From Mariannaea sp. PMI_226 (taxonomy: Eukaryota; Ascomycota; Sordariomycetes; Hypocreales; Nectriaceae), in assembly GCA_024336345.1 (NCBI GenBank), contig JANFOG010000010.1:806001-870000 (forward strand): a stretch of 64,000 bases of DNA. The letters are read 5' to 3'. Position numbers and translations under genes: made by a program. Shown here in pieces: positions 1-12,951 of the stretch. The notes under the pieces were generated by a model. The model ran no database searches and had not been told where the DNA came from. It was given only the letters and a program-made list of their open reading frames with translations. Each line of letters starts with the position of its first letter. Position 1 is the first letter of the stretch.

Positions 1-2341
1 ATTATTTGCTGCGGCACTTTGTGACAACATTTTGTCAACCCATTGCAATAAAATACAGCAAGCAAGCTTACGTCATTGCAGAATTGGCAATGACTACTAT
101 ATGCCCTTTTCAGTATTTTTTTTTCCTGGGGGAGAGGGGTGGGTTCTTCTTCCTCACTGAATCGGAAGCTTATCAGGCCTAAACTAACGACGCCTTTTCT
201 CGGTTCATTCGATAATCTTTGTGGCGACAGGGCGCACGGGATATGTGCAGTCAACAGCCCAATTTTAGCGCATACAACAACGATTAATAAAGAATATGGT
301 ATTTGTGGCTTAATTGGAAAGAATCCCCTGTGAATTGTCTCGTTGGATGATGTCCGATTGGTAGTACTATACATGACACTAGAACAACCTTGGCTTCGTC
401 TGAACCCTGGAAGCAAGTGAGGGCTAATTCAACAATACATCTTCCGATGACCACAGTTTCCGTTTAAGAAAGGACTTTATCGACATACTTACGTGCTGCC
501 GTTTGTAATGTCCAATGAAAGGAGCGCAATGATGAAGATGCATAGCCGTCGGAAAGAAGAGGAAACACAAATATTCGTCAAAAATCGGGCTAACAAGGAA
601 AAGCTACAAGGAAAATACATAAACTCACATCACTTTCTTCACTCCAACAATCAATGGCTGCAGCACTGGCATCCCAAGGTTCGTTTTAGAGCAAAGTGTG
701 ACTTCCCCCTTTCTTGATCTTGCAGGGGTAGGTTTTTCTACGTCTTTTGCTCAAGGACTATACTTCTAACGTAATATGGCTGTACCTCAACGCTGGAACG
801 AACGGATTTTATGCCTGTTGTTACTATAATTGGCCCTCCAGAGCCGTTTTAGGCGCTACTATCTGCCCTGCAGGTACTAACCTGGTGTGCTATGGAGATG
901 GTCAGTAAAGAATCATCGACTATCAACTATTTTTCGGAAAGAATTACATCAGCTCCTAGCATAAACAGAATTTTAATTCCTCCAAGTTTAATATTTGTTC
1001 AAAATCTATTATTGCAGTCTTGATGAAATACCTGAAAGATGAGATTTTTTGCCGATTAGTCAGGTAATCATTTGGCGGTCTTTGGTCGAGAGGCCAAGAC
1101 GGGGAAGCCTGCCATTCTACTGTGACGGTGATGATCAATCAATTTCAAATTAAATCTAAAGCTCTTCGTGAGCGTAACGTTATTTGGATTTCTAATATTT
1201 TCCCTTGTGCGTGCCGAGGATCTTGATCTCAATCTCAAAAGGGGAGAAGCTCTCCGCATTGGCCATGAAACGATTTCGCGGGGTAATTCCTGTTTGCCGT
1301 GGACAATTCTCGTTTAGCAACATATCCCGTCACAAATGCGTTGCCAATGCCGGCGATTTCGAAGTACCGTTGCATCGAATACCCCATAAAATATGGTAGG
1401 TGCCGAGGTTGGCAGCGACGGGACAACCCGTCGGATAGATTCATGTCTTTTTCCCTTCTCCTTGGTGGCAAAGGGGTCGTTGGATTTTGAATCAGGTTAC
1501 AGGGTCGTAACAGAGGAAGAAGGAAAAGAATCCTCCAGAATAGACCTCCCCCCTCCCGCGCTTGGCCTAAACAAGGCGCCTCCCGATGCCAGACACCCGG
1601 AGCCGCTTCAATTAGTACTCCGACTGCCTCGGTATGGCGTCACTACCTTTGAGCTGTACCAAATAGTCGTGTGCCCGGTGGCAGAGGCGCCCTGAGCGCG
1701 AGACTCAAGCTCCAGTCGGGGCAGCCAGTCGGGGAATTCAGGCCCCGAATAGGGCATTGCAGTGCCCCGGGGATGTCTCCTGAAGGGATTGGCGCTCCGG
1801 TCACAGTGGAACGACCACGGCCTCAGCGAGTGGGGGTAGCCCGAGACTAGACACCCAAGAAACGGACCTTTGGCGTTGGATATGCAAAGTTGATGCGGGT
1901 GGCAGTCATCGTCGCCGGGCGGGGGCACGGAGTTGGGGACTCGAGTGAGTTGGTACTCCGTGATACCTTTCCCCGTACTTTGCCCCCCTCTTCAAACGCA
2001 TTTGGAATAATGAGACAATGTTGAGGTTTTGTTTTGGTGATCCGATGAGGAGCACTACTGAGCGGCCGACGGGGTTTTCAGCACTAGCTGCATTGACATC
2101 ATGAATAATATATAAAGCTTGCACCGGTGTCTCCGTATATGGAGCGACACAGCACCATTTAAAGCTAACGTTTCCGACTTTATTGATATATAATCCGAAC
2201 GTGGTGCAACTCTTCTACAGTTGCGCTTCTCTCAAAGTTCCTCAAGCCTAAAAAAAAATTCGCATCTCAACTTTGTGCTGAGACACATCGACCTAAAACC
2301 CCCCCCCAAAAAAGGACCAAGTGATACAGCACATACCAATC
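1..2341. other. Gene-free left flank
   Basis: I see no supportable gene here. The open frames are short, overlap on both strands and match no family I know. The last 200 bases before the reductase start hold an AT-rich stretch (about 2180-2195) and a C-rich/A-rich tract just before the ATG, so they are probably its promoter and 5' UTR. A neighbouring gene left of the window may own part of this space. Confidence 0.6.
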
Positions 2342-3639
2342 ATGGCCCGCGAGAACCTCACCATCACCCTTGCCGAACGGCCTACCGCCGACATTGTTCC
2401 CGGCCAAACTTTCTCCCAGAACACATCTCCGGCTCCCTCATCAGCGAATCTCAAGGATGGCGAAATCTTGGTTGAGACTTTGTACATCTCTCTTGACCCT
2501 GCCATGCGAGGATGGCTCAAAGGTTAGACTTGTCCTGGAATTTTTTATTTTGCTGGTCCTAAAAATAGCTTCCCCCGCAAAATATTTTCAAATACTGACA
2601 ATCCCCAAAACTTGACATACAGATGTCCGATCTTACCTTCCCCCCGTACAGATTGGTGAGGTGATGCGAGCTGGAGGTGTCTGCCGCGTCCTAGCCTCCA
2701 AGAGCAAGCACGCTCAGGAGGGTGACATTGTGGTCGGTTATCCCGGCTGGGCTCAGTATGCCGTCCTCCAGGAAGGCCGCTTCGAGCCTTCTTCGCTCTA
2801 CCCCAAGGTCAAGGACCCCCAGGATCTCCTCTCATCAATGGGCATGACCTCGATGACCGCGTGGGTCGGAGCTCGAATTGCCGAGTTCAAGCCTGGCGAG
2901 ACAGTTGTTGTTTCTGGTGCTGCCGGTGCCACTGGTTCCGTCTTGGGCCAGATCGCTAAGATCAAGGGCTCCAGAGTCGTCGGTATTGCTGGTAGCGATG
3001 ACAAGTGCAAGTGGCTAGTGGAGGAGCTGGGCTTCGACGTCGCCCTGAACTACAAGGCCGAGGACTTCCGAAAGAAGTTCAAGGAGGCTACCCCCAACTT
3101 CATTGATGTCTACTTTGATAATGGTGAGTTTTCTAATTTTTCCCAAAAGGAAAAGGGCTATCAGGCCCACATGCATTGTTGCAGCTGCTAACACATGAGG
3201 TCAATTGTAGTCGGCGGTGAGATCCTCGATATGTGTCTCCAGAGAGCCAAGGAGCACGCCCGATTTGTCGAGTGCGGAAATGTCAGCCAGTACAACTCAT
3301 CCAACCCTCAGGGCCCTCGATTCTTCTCCCAGATCATCACCATGCGCATCAAGGTGCAGGGCTTCATTGTCATCGATCACGTCAAGGAGTTCCCCGAGGC
3401 CCGGGCTGAGCTCGCCAAGTGGATCGAGGAGGGCAAGCTGAAGAAGAGCGAGACCATCATCAAGGGACTGGAGAATTCCGAGCAGGCTCTCGTGGACCTG
3501 TTCAAGGGCATCAACACTGGTATGTTGCCACTATTTCTCAGACACCTTAACTCCTAGAACGAAAAAAAATACTGACTTGACTGAAGGAAAATTGCTTGTT
3601 GAGGTCAAGGACCCCAAGGAGCCCAGCGCGAAGCTATAG
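2342..3639 (+). CDS. NADP-dependent medium-chain oxidoreductase (LTB4DH/PTGR-like)
   Basis: Four exons: 2342-2522, 2623-3123, 3211-3519 and 3587-3639. All phases join, giving 347 aa, the usual length for this family. The protein is a zinc-free medium-chain dehydrogenase/reductase of the leukotriene B4 12-hydroxydehydrogenase / prostaglandin reductase / 2-alkenal reductase group. These soluble enzymes reduce the C=C bond of alpha,beta-unsaturated aldehydes and ketones with NADPH. Visible marks are the N-terminal substrate domain (SLDPAMRGWL), the GMTSMTAWVG stretch, the Rossmann motif GAAGATGSVLGQIAK followed by VVGIAGSDDKC, and the VDVYFDNVGGE-type segment created by splicing exon 2 to exon 3. 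The start is the ATG at 2342; a longer open frame upstream has no ATG. The true substrate cannot be read from sequence; detoxification or a secondary-metabolite step are both possible. Confidence 0.93.
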
Positions 3640-4727
3640 GTTGAAGAGAGGGAGAAAAATATATGTGAATGAGGTGATGGGTAACATAGAGCGAGGTAGT
3701 AATGACTCATGATATTTGTCAAATAGGTTGTCGAATAGGTATATCAACAGCAGCACACATTGTACTCTACAGTTGCATCTTCGTTTTGTCTTGAGCATAA
3801 CTTTTCTCGTCTCATCGGACATTAGTCTCCGAACACCAACTACCGCCATCCCATTTCATCCCACCCTCCTGTCCCCCTCTTTGGTGTTGACAGGGGGAGG
3901 GATGGGGGCGACTTTTTTTTTCTTCCCTTCTCAAGCCACTAATAACCGCAGCCATCCCGTCGAAAGATGTCACCGCACGGCACTAGGAACTCCTCGGGAG
4001 CGCCAGATGTGAAAACAAAATTACTGATATACCATTTTCGAAGCTCTGCAATCCGTTTTAAGGCTGGTAATATATTAGCAACGGCATCTTCCGTTCGGAG
4101 CAGCTTGTCCTAAGCCGCTAATTCTCATCACTGAGAGAGCACACAATAAATTAAGATACAGCACAGTCAGAACCTTAGTAACAGCCACGGGGGTCCCCCT
4201 ACCAGCTCGCCGCTTTTTTACTGGCTGCCCTTCCCGACGATCCCCATCACACATGCATCAACGGTTCTCAACCCCAGTAATGAGTTCGCATACTTTTCGT
4301 ATGTACAATACCGTTGACACAGATTATTCCCTCATGGACATGCGATTCGAGTGTCACTAGTGGCTCTGCATCTGTCAGCGATGCAGACATGGGGACGCTT
4401 ATCAGGGCAAAGCCGAGACCAATGAAGTTTGGTTTGTGTGTGGTATAGAAAAAAAAAAAGACCCAGGCTTGCTTTTTAGGAAATGTCATATTCGACGACT
4501 CTCTTATTACTATGCGCGATGAATATGACGTAAAATTCACTCAATCACTTTATTCTCCTCTCAGCCCTGCCAGGCTAGGATGAGTCTAGACTTTATGATA
4601 TATTGCTTAATATTCCCTCTCCGTCACCTGAAGAAAAAAAATTATCCAGTCATTGGCAACTTGCTTCTTTCTTTCACACTTCGTTCCCAGACACCCCCAA
4701 AAGCATCGTTTTTGGGTGCCGTCACAG
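3640..4727. other. Intergenic region (reductase 3' end to MFS promoter)
   Basis: No coding signal found. It holds the 3' UTR of the reductase and the promoter of the transporter, with several homopolymer runs (T8 near 3913, A10 near 4449). Confidence 0.55.
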
Positions 4728-6395
4728 ATGATGGACAAAGCCGACAACGGAGCAGCCACGCCACCACCCGTGGTGGGCGCGAAAGACGAAGCCCTCGCCT
4801 TGGTCGGCGAGCAGAAGCACGATGTTGATCAAGCTGCTGAAGCGCGTGTTGTGCGGAAGATTGACCTCTTCCTCATCCCTGCCATGATGGTCGGATGTTA
4901 GTATAGACCTTACCTTTCAAACTCGATATCAAAAGCTTACAAGTTACCTTCTCTCCACATAGATGGCCTCGTCTATTACGACAAAGCCATTCTTGGCTCG
5001 GCTGTACTTTTTGGCATGACCACGGACCTTCAGCTCACAGTAGTTGATAGCTCGACAACGCCACCCACCGTAGACACTCGTCGTCTCAGCTGGGCTACGT
5101 CCCTCTTCTACTTCGGCATGCTCGCCGGCCTGTACCCCATGACATTTGCCCTTCAACGATTCAACCTAGGCCGTGTGCTCGGCGGCGTCGTTATCCTATG
5201 GTCAGCTGTCTGCATGCTCACCGCCACCGTGACGACTCACCAAGGCCTCTACGCCCAGCGATTCTTCCTCGGATTCGTGGAGAGCATCATCCCCACTGGT
5301 TTCATGTGCATTGTATCGGGCTACTACACGCAGGCTGAGCAGTCTCTGCGCCAGAGCTGGTGGTTCTCATCGACAGGACTTTTCACAATCATTGGTGGTG
5401 CGCTCAACTATGGCTTTGCGAGCATCCAGGGTGGTGACTTGAAACGTTGGCAGTACATCTATCTGCTGGCAGGATCCTTGACTTTCATCTTCGGCTTGTT
5501 TTGTTTCGTCATGCCAAGCTCGCCCGTGTCAGCATGGTTCCTGACCAAGGAGGAACGCTTCATAGCTGTTGAGCGCCTTCGTGCTGGTCAAACCGGAGTT
5601 AGATGCACTGTTTTCAAGCCCTCGCAGCTCAGGGAGGCTATCTTCGACGTCAAGATATGGCTTGTGGCTTTAATGATGGCATCCGCCTATACAGTTAATG
5701 GTGCAGTCAGCGGATTCGGTCCTCTTATTGTATCGACATTTGGCTGGTCTACCCTCGCTTCGATCCTCTTCCAGTTCCCTCTCGGTGGCCTCTGTTTCCT
5801 AGTCATCCTCCTTACTGGCTACCTTGGGTCCAAGTTCAACAACATCCGCATCATCATGCTAGTCCTGACTTGCCTCCCCGTCATTGCGGGCTGTGCCATC
5901 ATCTGGAAGAGCGAATGGTCGCATCACGCAGCAGCCCCCGTGGTCGGATATTCTATCACTGGATTCTTTGGAGGCACTGTTAGTCTGATCATCACTGTCG
6001 GCATGTCCAACGTGGCGGGCCATACCAAAAAGAGTTTCATGGCAGCCACAATTTTCGTGGCTTACTGTGTGGGCAACATTGTTGGCCCCCAATTGATCTG
6101 GAGCCAGACAAAGGTGCATCACTACCCGGCGCTGTGGCTGGGCCTTATCATTTGGTATGGTTTTTTTTTCCCGAACTGCTTATCAAAAAGCAAAATCACA
6201 CCTTAATCATAAGCGTTTGCTAACATCCTCAATAGCTATGTCATCTGTATCCTCGCCTCCACGACCCTGTATTTCGTTTTGCGCAATGAGAACAGGAAAA
6301 GAGAGTCACTTCCCATCGACGAGGCGGAGCAAGCCAAGCTCGCCTTTCAGGATTTGACTGATAAGGAGAACCCCTATTTCCGTTATGTATACTAG
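4728..6395 (+). CDS. MFS transporter, Dal5/allantoate permease-like (ACS family)
   Basis: Three exons (4728-4896, 4963-6154, 6236-6395) give about 506 aa. Two adjacent ATGs (4728 and 4731) could serve as start. The protein is a twelve-segment plasma-membrane carrier of the anion:cation symporter family, which in fungi includes allantoate/ureidosuccinate (Dal5), nicotinate, pantothenate and biotin/vitamer carriers. Supporting features are the soluble N-terminus ending in VVRKIDLFLIPAMM, the pair of half-transporters, the loop FLTKEERFIAVERLRAGQTG, which is very characteristic of Dal5-type carriers, and the acidic C-terminus ending NPYFRYVY with the DLTDKENPYF-type tail common in the family. 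The substrate is not certain. A role in uptake of a nitrogenous or vitamin-like anion is inferred only from the family. The gene lies 16 kb from the urea amidolyase, too far to claim linkage. Confidence 0.92.
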
Positions 6396-6569
6396 GACCA
6401 TGTTGATGATTCCAAAATCACTTTTTTTTTGTTTTTTGCGTGGTCGAAACGGTGACAGATCATGAAGTAATTATATAATACCTCCTCGTTATGTACGGGT
6501 AAAATACGCATTTACGACGCCGCCTTTCCAACACCTTCCTGTCTATATGAATGTGATGATTACATGATA

Positions 6570-8291
6570 TTAAAATATTCGCTTGATGCTTGGCCCTACC
6601 CACTGCACCATGGAGCAGTTATGTTGTATCCTCCAGGAATCGATTCTGTCTACCATCCATCCCGACGTAAAGTCGACCGTTCGATTCTTTCGATCAGGGG
6701 GAGGTGATTTTACCTTTCCCTTGGCATCTTTCTCTTCTGGCCACGGCACAATCTCCTCAGGTCTAGAATCGCCATATCGAATGGCTGTCGAAACTAGGCA
6801 CTCAGCTTCGTCCCCGCCTCTCCACGTGAATCCCAGGCACTTGCTGTAGCCCTGGCAATACTTTTCGCAGTCTTCAAAGGATTTGAGTCTGGCTTCCGCA
6901 GGGGCAACCCAGCCATCCCATTTATCATTATCCCAGTCGAAGGCGATTTTGCGATCACCTGGATGATGGAATTCCCACAGATCAGAATAAAGAAGTGGGT
7001 GCTGAGAGAGAATGTAGTTAGCATCTATACAATACAGCGCATCAACGGGGTCATCTGCTTACATCTGCTATTCTGCGTGAGAATTCCCACCTCCATACAT
7101 CCACCATGTCTTGGGGTAGAGTCTTGTGTAATGTCAGAACCGGCTGACACCAATACTTCTCACTGAATGGAATCCCCTGGAGGGGGTGAGGGTTGAACAT
7201 CGGCCAGTATCCTTGCAGTGAGATACCGACGTTCCACAAAGCCCAGCCCAGAACGCTGTCGCCACAGCAATCCTCTCTGAGCAATGGGAGCCACTTCTCA
7301 GTGATGGGTTCCTCGACGAACTGTCCGTAAGAGGTGGCCTTTCGGGCAAGCAAGGTCTTGATGGCACCACGACTTAACACAAAGCCAGGACCACCGTTTG
7401 CGAACCATGTTTTGATATCTCTGATCGCGTCGTGTCGGCCAGGGGAGGGTGAGCCCATGTAGAGGGGCTTTTCGGGGTCGAATGTATGCAGGAAGCGAAA
7501 TACGTTGTCCCAGAAGACATATCTGTAAAAGACGGAATAAGTTTGAGTTTCATTGTTACCAAGTTGGGCGCAAGCAAATGCGCAAAGTATGCGCCTCGAG
7601 TCGCCCAAGGATGACCAACTTACGTATCTGTTTCGAAGAAGAAATAAAAGTCCTTGTTGGGTTTGGTTCTCCATGCGCGCTCGACCATGGGCAAGAATTT
7701 GTACTTGTCGATCCTCCAGCCATTGATGCGCGCGGTAGCCTCCTTATCTTTATCCAGTGTCCCGTTCGCGCGCATTTCCTTTTGCCAGACATAATCTACA
7801 AAGTCGGGGTTGTCCTCGTAGTAGCCGGCAGGCAGATCGGCAAGAATGTCGATGACTTCATGTCCGTAAATAGTCTCTTCATGATCGGAGAATATGAGCA
7901 AGTCGTCTTGTTCGAAGCAAGCGCTAACGCTGTCAAATTGGGCTTTTATCTTCGTTCGGTTCTCGCCGTGGCCCATCTTCAGGACGGGCTGAATGGATTC
8001 GAGGACATGCTTGGGGAAGGTCGCACACAGGTCTTTGGTCGTCTTCCCCTCAATGTCGACAGAAACGGGGTAGAAATCACTTAGGGTGGGGAAGGGATAG
8101 TAGTCAGGGACGTGGTAACTGCCGTGGATTTGGTGCCAGAAGATGAGGATCGTGAGGACGGTACAGCACAAGCCGATGACGGTCATACGACTGATGCGTT
8201 TGTTCAGGCCCAGGCGCCGCGGGGCGTATATGCTGGACGGGCTCCAAAGGGGCCTCATGGTGTTTGCGAGTCTGGCGCGAAGGCCATGCAA
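6570..8291 (-). CDS. GT31/Fringe-like type II membrane glycosyltransferase
   Basis: Exons on the complement: 8291-7624, 7522-7063 and 7001-6570. Phases join to 519 aa. Residues about 35-52 form one hydrophobic signal-anchor after a basic N-terminus, as expected for a type II Golgi protein. The catalytic part contains the DxD-like element in FYFFFETDTYVFWDN (exon 1/2 junction) and the GGPGFVLSRGA and EDCCGDSVLGWAL segments typical of the fungal Fringe/GT31 (DUF604-like) family, which transfers a sugar from a nucleotide donor. The C-terminus has a Cys-rich piece (CEKYCQGYSKCLGFTW) resembling a PAN/Apple-like module seen in several fungal relatives. The sugar and acceptor are unknown. A second in-frame Met (codon 12, near 8258) is an alternative start. 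Confidence 0.85.
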
Positions 8292-10434
8292 AGGCGGCGG
8301 GAGGCAATGGGCGAGAAGAAGAGGGGAGCCTCAGGAGATGCTTGGGCGAACATGGCCAGGGGCGTCGAAGAAAGCTGAATCGCAAAAGGGAGAGAAACCT
8401 CATGAGAACTGGTTGCAGTTACCAGTAACAATTGGTGGACAAAAGTCCCGGGTAATCCCAGAACTTCATTGCCATCACGAGCTTGTTGCTCCCTTGGCCA
8501 GCGAGTTCGCTGCGGCGAAGCCGGGTAAACTTTGGGTACCAGCCTTAGATGCCCTGGTGCTAAATTAATGACTCCATGCTCCGCAAATGGATGGTCCCCT
8601 ACGGTCGCCGAAAGTATACTATGGTAGCTAGTTTATAATAATTAATTGTGCAGCCTCCCATTTCTAATGCCGAAAAAAACAATTCGAAAAAAAAAAAATA
8701 GATTATTTTATTATGTTTATAATTATGCCCGTATTTATTTATTGTTGCAACGTTTAATTGTAAAAACACATAGATGTAAAAGATAAACCCTGACAAAAAG
8801 TATATACTATTTACACAGTACGTTGTACCCTTGGTTTTTGGTCATAATAATTTAAACCAAATTAAAAAAAAAAAGAGAGAAAAGGGAAGCCTTCCGCTCG
8901 TGCATGACTAGCTGCATAGTCGCAAACACCTAAAGCCAACGTTGGTAACAGTGTGGCTTTGACCTTACGCGTCGCAACACCACTGTATAGAGGAAATGCA
9001 AGGCAGCAGCATGCTACTCCGGCAGGTGCCCAACTTCACAGCAAACACTATGGAGATGTATGCCAAGGCGTCGTAAAAAACCTCGGATTCATCCTTGCCG
9101 GAAGGGCGGTAAAGTGCGCTGACTTCCTGATGGAGTGACAGGAGCCGGGGCTCAGTACCAGCACGGGCAAGGTCATGCCCTAGTTCCACAATCTGCAACG
9201 GGATAGGAGGCATTCAAGACTGGATGGTCAGAGGAGGCCAGTTGCCCATTGAGGAAAAGTATCCGGTAATAATCGCTGTTCCGGCGATTACTGTATGCCT
9301 CCCCATGCCTTATGCCCCAGATTCATACATTTGATTAGGTATCACAGATGCGAGCTATTACTGGATTGTACTTAGGCCGTCGGAGTAACCAACCGACTCA
9401 ACGGTTTGGAGATCCTTGCCATAATTAGGGGTCGTTAGGAGGACCACATCTCTGAAGATCTTTGACAAAAGAAACCCGCTTAGAAGTTGCTAGCAACACA
9501 TCTCATGTTCCCAAAATCGAACAGATAGAGCAAGTAGCGTCATCTCAATTTGCACCCTAATCCTTGATAGTTAGGGGACAATGATATCTCTATATCTCAT
9601 CACATCACACATCACATCACCGTGCTTCAGGAAGAAGGATGCTTCCAAGCTGGGGCCACATTCTGGCAAAGTTTTAAGTTAGCATTAAAGTAAACTTCCT
9701 GAGATCCGTGTCAACTGACTCGGCATGGAACCCGAAAATTCACAATCGCTATGGCAAGTCAGCGCTAAATAGCCTAGAGATACCTAAGTTCCTTCAACAT
9801 AGTCTTTAATCACCGAAGACCAAAGACCACATTCAGAAACGACCCTAACTAACATGTTCTTTATTACTTTGAAAACCTATCCGGAGTTGCTGTTTCAAGC
9901 GGACTAAGAAGGACAGTTCATACGGGCCATAGGACGTGGTTAGTGAGCACATATAAATGCCTCGACGCCAAAGCCAAACCCGGGATCCTTACGACTCCTG
10001 GCAGAAAGAGACGTCATAAATACCTATGTAGGTCGGTCGCTGTGTCTCCGCAGAAGTGGCAAGGGGTAGAAGTCAGGGGGTGGATGCCATCCCATTATCA
10101 GCTTGATATCCGTGCAGGATCCAGGACAACGCAAAAGACCGATTCACACTACGGTTACAATAAGAAAGAAAGAAGCTTTTGAGAGGACATGGGGGTTTCT
10201 GACAGTCATAAAACTCCAGAAGAGCCCCATACCTCATTCCTACATAGTAGTGAGAGTTGACAAGTTCCACAAAATGACTCTCAACCAGAACCCTATCAGC
10301 AAACAATAGTATGGGACAAAACAAAAATTCCGATTCCCTTGGAGCAAATGTGCTGACATTTTTATCCATCACTAAACGCCACGTGCTGAAGTGGGATATA
10401 TTTTGATCCACCAGCTATGCGGGCCATTAATAGT
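8292..10434. other. Gene-free AT-rich intergenic region
   Basis: I see no gene. About 8630-8880 is markedly AT-rich with long A runs. The rest has mixed composition and only short overlapping open frames. The left edge should contain the promoter of the glycosyltransferase, and the right edge the 3' UTR of the PQ-loop gene. Confidence 0.55.
9598..9622. repeat. Short ATCACATCAC microrepeat
   Basis: A small imperfect tandem array of the unit TCACA/ATCAC lies in non-coding DNA. It is probably simple low-complexity sequence. Confidence 0.5.
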
Positions 10435-11485
10435 TCACTCCTCTTCGCCTTGTGCTCCCGCTCGAGCCCGCAGGTTTGAGTTGGCTGAGACTGTTCGGAA
10501 AACAGAACTCGATGATGACATATCATGCAGCGTGATTCCGCTGCGAGGCCGCTCTTGAGATGCGCTACTGTTCGTCTGAGCCTCGCCATCAACGGTTGGA
10601 GGAAAAGTTTTCGTCCGGTGGCTTAGCCACCTCCTCTTGAACCAAGGCCAGAGGTTGTAGTATCCTCCACAAGCAAACACGCCACACCAAAGGACAAACT
10701 CTGTCGCGTAGATGACGATCCCAAGGACATCCAGCTTAGGTTGGAAGAAGATGGACACCAAGGAAAAGACATCCCCGGCAGCGTCGATACCTACAAAAAT
10801 GAAGGATATTCCGCGGACTGTACGATGAACCCAGATGTCCCAGTAATGGCAAAGAACACCAGCGGCGAGGAGCGCCGCCGAAAGGACCGCCATGATAATC
10901 ATGGGCCATTCGGTGCCATGTGATTGAGGTATACGTAACGCGATAATCAACCCGGCTTGAATGCCTCCCATAACAGCAGCGACAGGGGCAACAACACACA
11001 GCGACCGTTTCACCGACCATTTCTTTCAGGATGAGGGGTTAGCTTCGCATTCCTTATGGGTATACATGGCCAAGCAAATTGTCGTGCTTGAACTTACACG
11101 CTCATAATAGAAACACTGGATCCACGTGATGAGACTTAGCACCGTCAAGATCTGTGGCTGGATGCGCAGCGCTATATTGAACCCTTTGACGATGTTGTAC
11201 ACGCCAAGTGGAACGCCAGCCCACGCCCAGAGCATCATCATCGACGGCTGCAGACCGGTTGCATTGTGCCTGCGGTAGTTGATGACAATTTGCGGGATTA
11301 ACTATGGTGTTCGCCACCTGTCAGAAGATCATCATCAAATTCTGTCATGAGGAGGGAGGTCCTGACCTGAATTGACCAACACACCTAGATCACCGTTAGC
11401 TTCGAAGGAATTGCTGAGCAGGCAATTGGTCGATGCTTACCGCGCCAAGCGTCCCCAGCACGTTGGCTGCCGCAGGAACATCCAT
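10435..11485 (-). CDS. PQ-loop repeat membrane protein
   Basis: Four exons on the complement: 11485-11441, an 18-nt microexon 11384-11367, 11301-11098 and 11022-10435, giving 284 aa. The microexon encodes VCWSIQ and joins in phase to LIPQIVINYRRHNATGLQPS. That segment is a textbook first PQ-loop (hydrophobic helix, Pro-Gln dipeptide, basic loop). The second loop is degenerate (RIPQSHGTEWPM). About seven transmembrane helices are visible, followed by a hydrophilic Ser/Arg-rich cytosolic tail of about 70 residues. PQ-loop proteins include vacuolar/lysosomal cystine and cationic amino-acid exporters and related SWEET-like carriers; the substrate here is not identifiable. The last acceptor (11023-11024) was chosen because it keeps the frame and yields ERKWSVKRS; it is less certain than the others. 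Confidence 0.82.
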
Positions 11486-12951
11486 CTTTATTTTCGGTCT
11501 CCCATGTGGCGATGTTCACAGGCCGGATCCAGATAGGGAGGCGAGCCCAGTTTTTAAAGACCCCACGGCAAAGATGGAAATGCCTTAACCTAGAGTTTCG
11601 TTGGTGTTGCTCTGGAACATGGCGACAAATACGCTAAGACCCTCACCACCACTTGCGCCATGAGGTACCTGTGGGTACGGTACGTCGGTGAGTTTTGGTA
11701 TGAGTTTGATTGAGATCAACGCTGGATTATCTACAACATCCCATATAAAATGTTAAATTGTTGTTGATTATTATTATTACTATTATGATTTTTTTTTATA
11801 AAAATCCCGATTTTGATAGTGTATGGTGTTCGGCTACCTATACGCGGGAATGCCTGGATGCAACCAAAGTCACAATTTTGGTCTCAATGCGTTTCCCCAA
11901 CCTGTCAAGGGCCGTGCCTCACCTCGGAAGCACAAAACTAATAATGGCCGGACCGAATGGGTTCCTCTACTTTCCTGCCGTATCCTTACGATTTTCATTA
12001 AGCTTGAAATAGAAAAAAATACTTCCGGTTCTCCCTACGTAATATGGAGCGATCGTGTCGCCAGTCCGACTTTCCTCGTTGCGATAGGGCCCAGTTAGGG
12101 TAGGCTGACAAGCTGGCTCGAACGCCGTGTCCTGGCTTCCATGGCTGTTTCTGTGCAGTTGGATTTGGCTGAGACTCATATTACAGGAACAATATTGTAC
12201 TTAAATAGGTTGTTGGCAAGGATCTAAGTTCTTGGTGCCCCGTACAGGGTTCAAACCGGCTCGGAGAAAAGTTATCAGATGATCAGATAACACCTTAATT
12301 CCGACCCACATCGCGGACTTACAGACGGACAAAGACTACGCATGCTCGGACCTGTTCAGACTGGAGCTGAGTCAAGGCCTCTCAGTAGTCAAGCCCGAAC
12401 GGAGATAATCAGTCTCGGGGAATCACATTTTGTTAGCCAGCCAAATGAGACGTGAAAATAGCTGTAGTAAAGCAGAACCCTACGACTTCATATGAAGTCT
12501 GCAATGTCCGGCTGTTCATATTTCCAAACGAATGCTTATAACTACCGAGCTGAGGTGGCCATTCAGGGCTGAATTGGGGCGTCGATCATCTCCATCCTTT
12601 GTTAATACAGGACCGAACAAAAAAAACCACGTAGACTTGAAGAAAGCAGGAGCATTTTTCGGTGATTGGTTGACTCCTCTGAATAGGCCGAGTCCGAGAT
12701 TCACACCGGCACCGGCGCCGATATTTTCTTCAGGGGCACTCTCCCGTGTTACTCTGTGGCTTTTTTTCTTTTTCTTGGATCCATAGCTCTTAGTACTGGG
12801 CCCGCGGAGTTTCCATGGTTTCTTGCCTAGGAATTAACCCTTTCATCCAAGAGCTCGCTCAGACTTATCCTCCGTATTCAATGACTTATTTCGTCTTTTA
12901 ACCAAGTTGATTAAAACTCGCACCGTCTCGATAAACAACTCAAGTGCAGCC
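11486..12951. other. Intergenic region, divergent promoters
   Basis: I find no gene. This space separates the PQ-loop gene (minus) from the FAD oxidoreductase (plus), so it should contain both promoters. There is an AT-rich patch at 11750-11820. Confidence 0.55.

Noticed and set aside
1393..1928. Overlapping short frames on both strands
   Set aside because: No motif, no start context and no splice signals; probably chance in GC-rich sequence.
7449..8084. Plus-strand frame of 211 codons
   Set aside because: It is the shadow of the GT31 gene on the complement, which has motifs and splice sites.
8630..8880. AT-rich patch as RIP-mutated repeat
   Set aside because: Only about 250 nt, no recognisable parent element and no repeat partner in the window.
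9598..9622. Possible CRISPR-like or satellite array
   Set aside because: Only a handful of short imperfect units with no spacers; fungal nuclear DNA has no CRISPR arrays.
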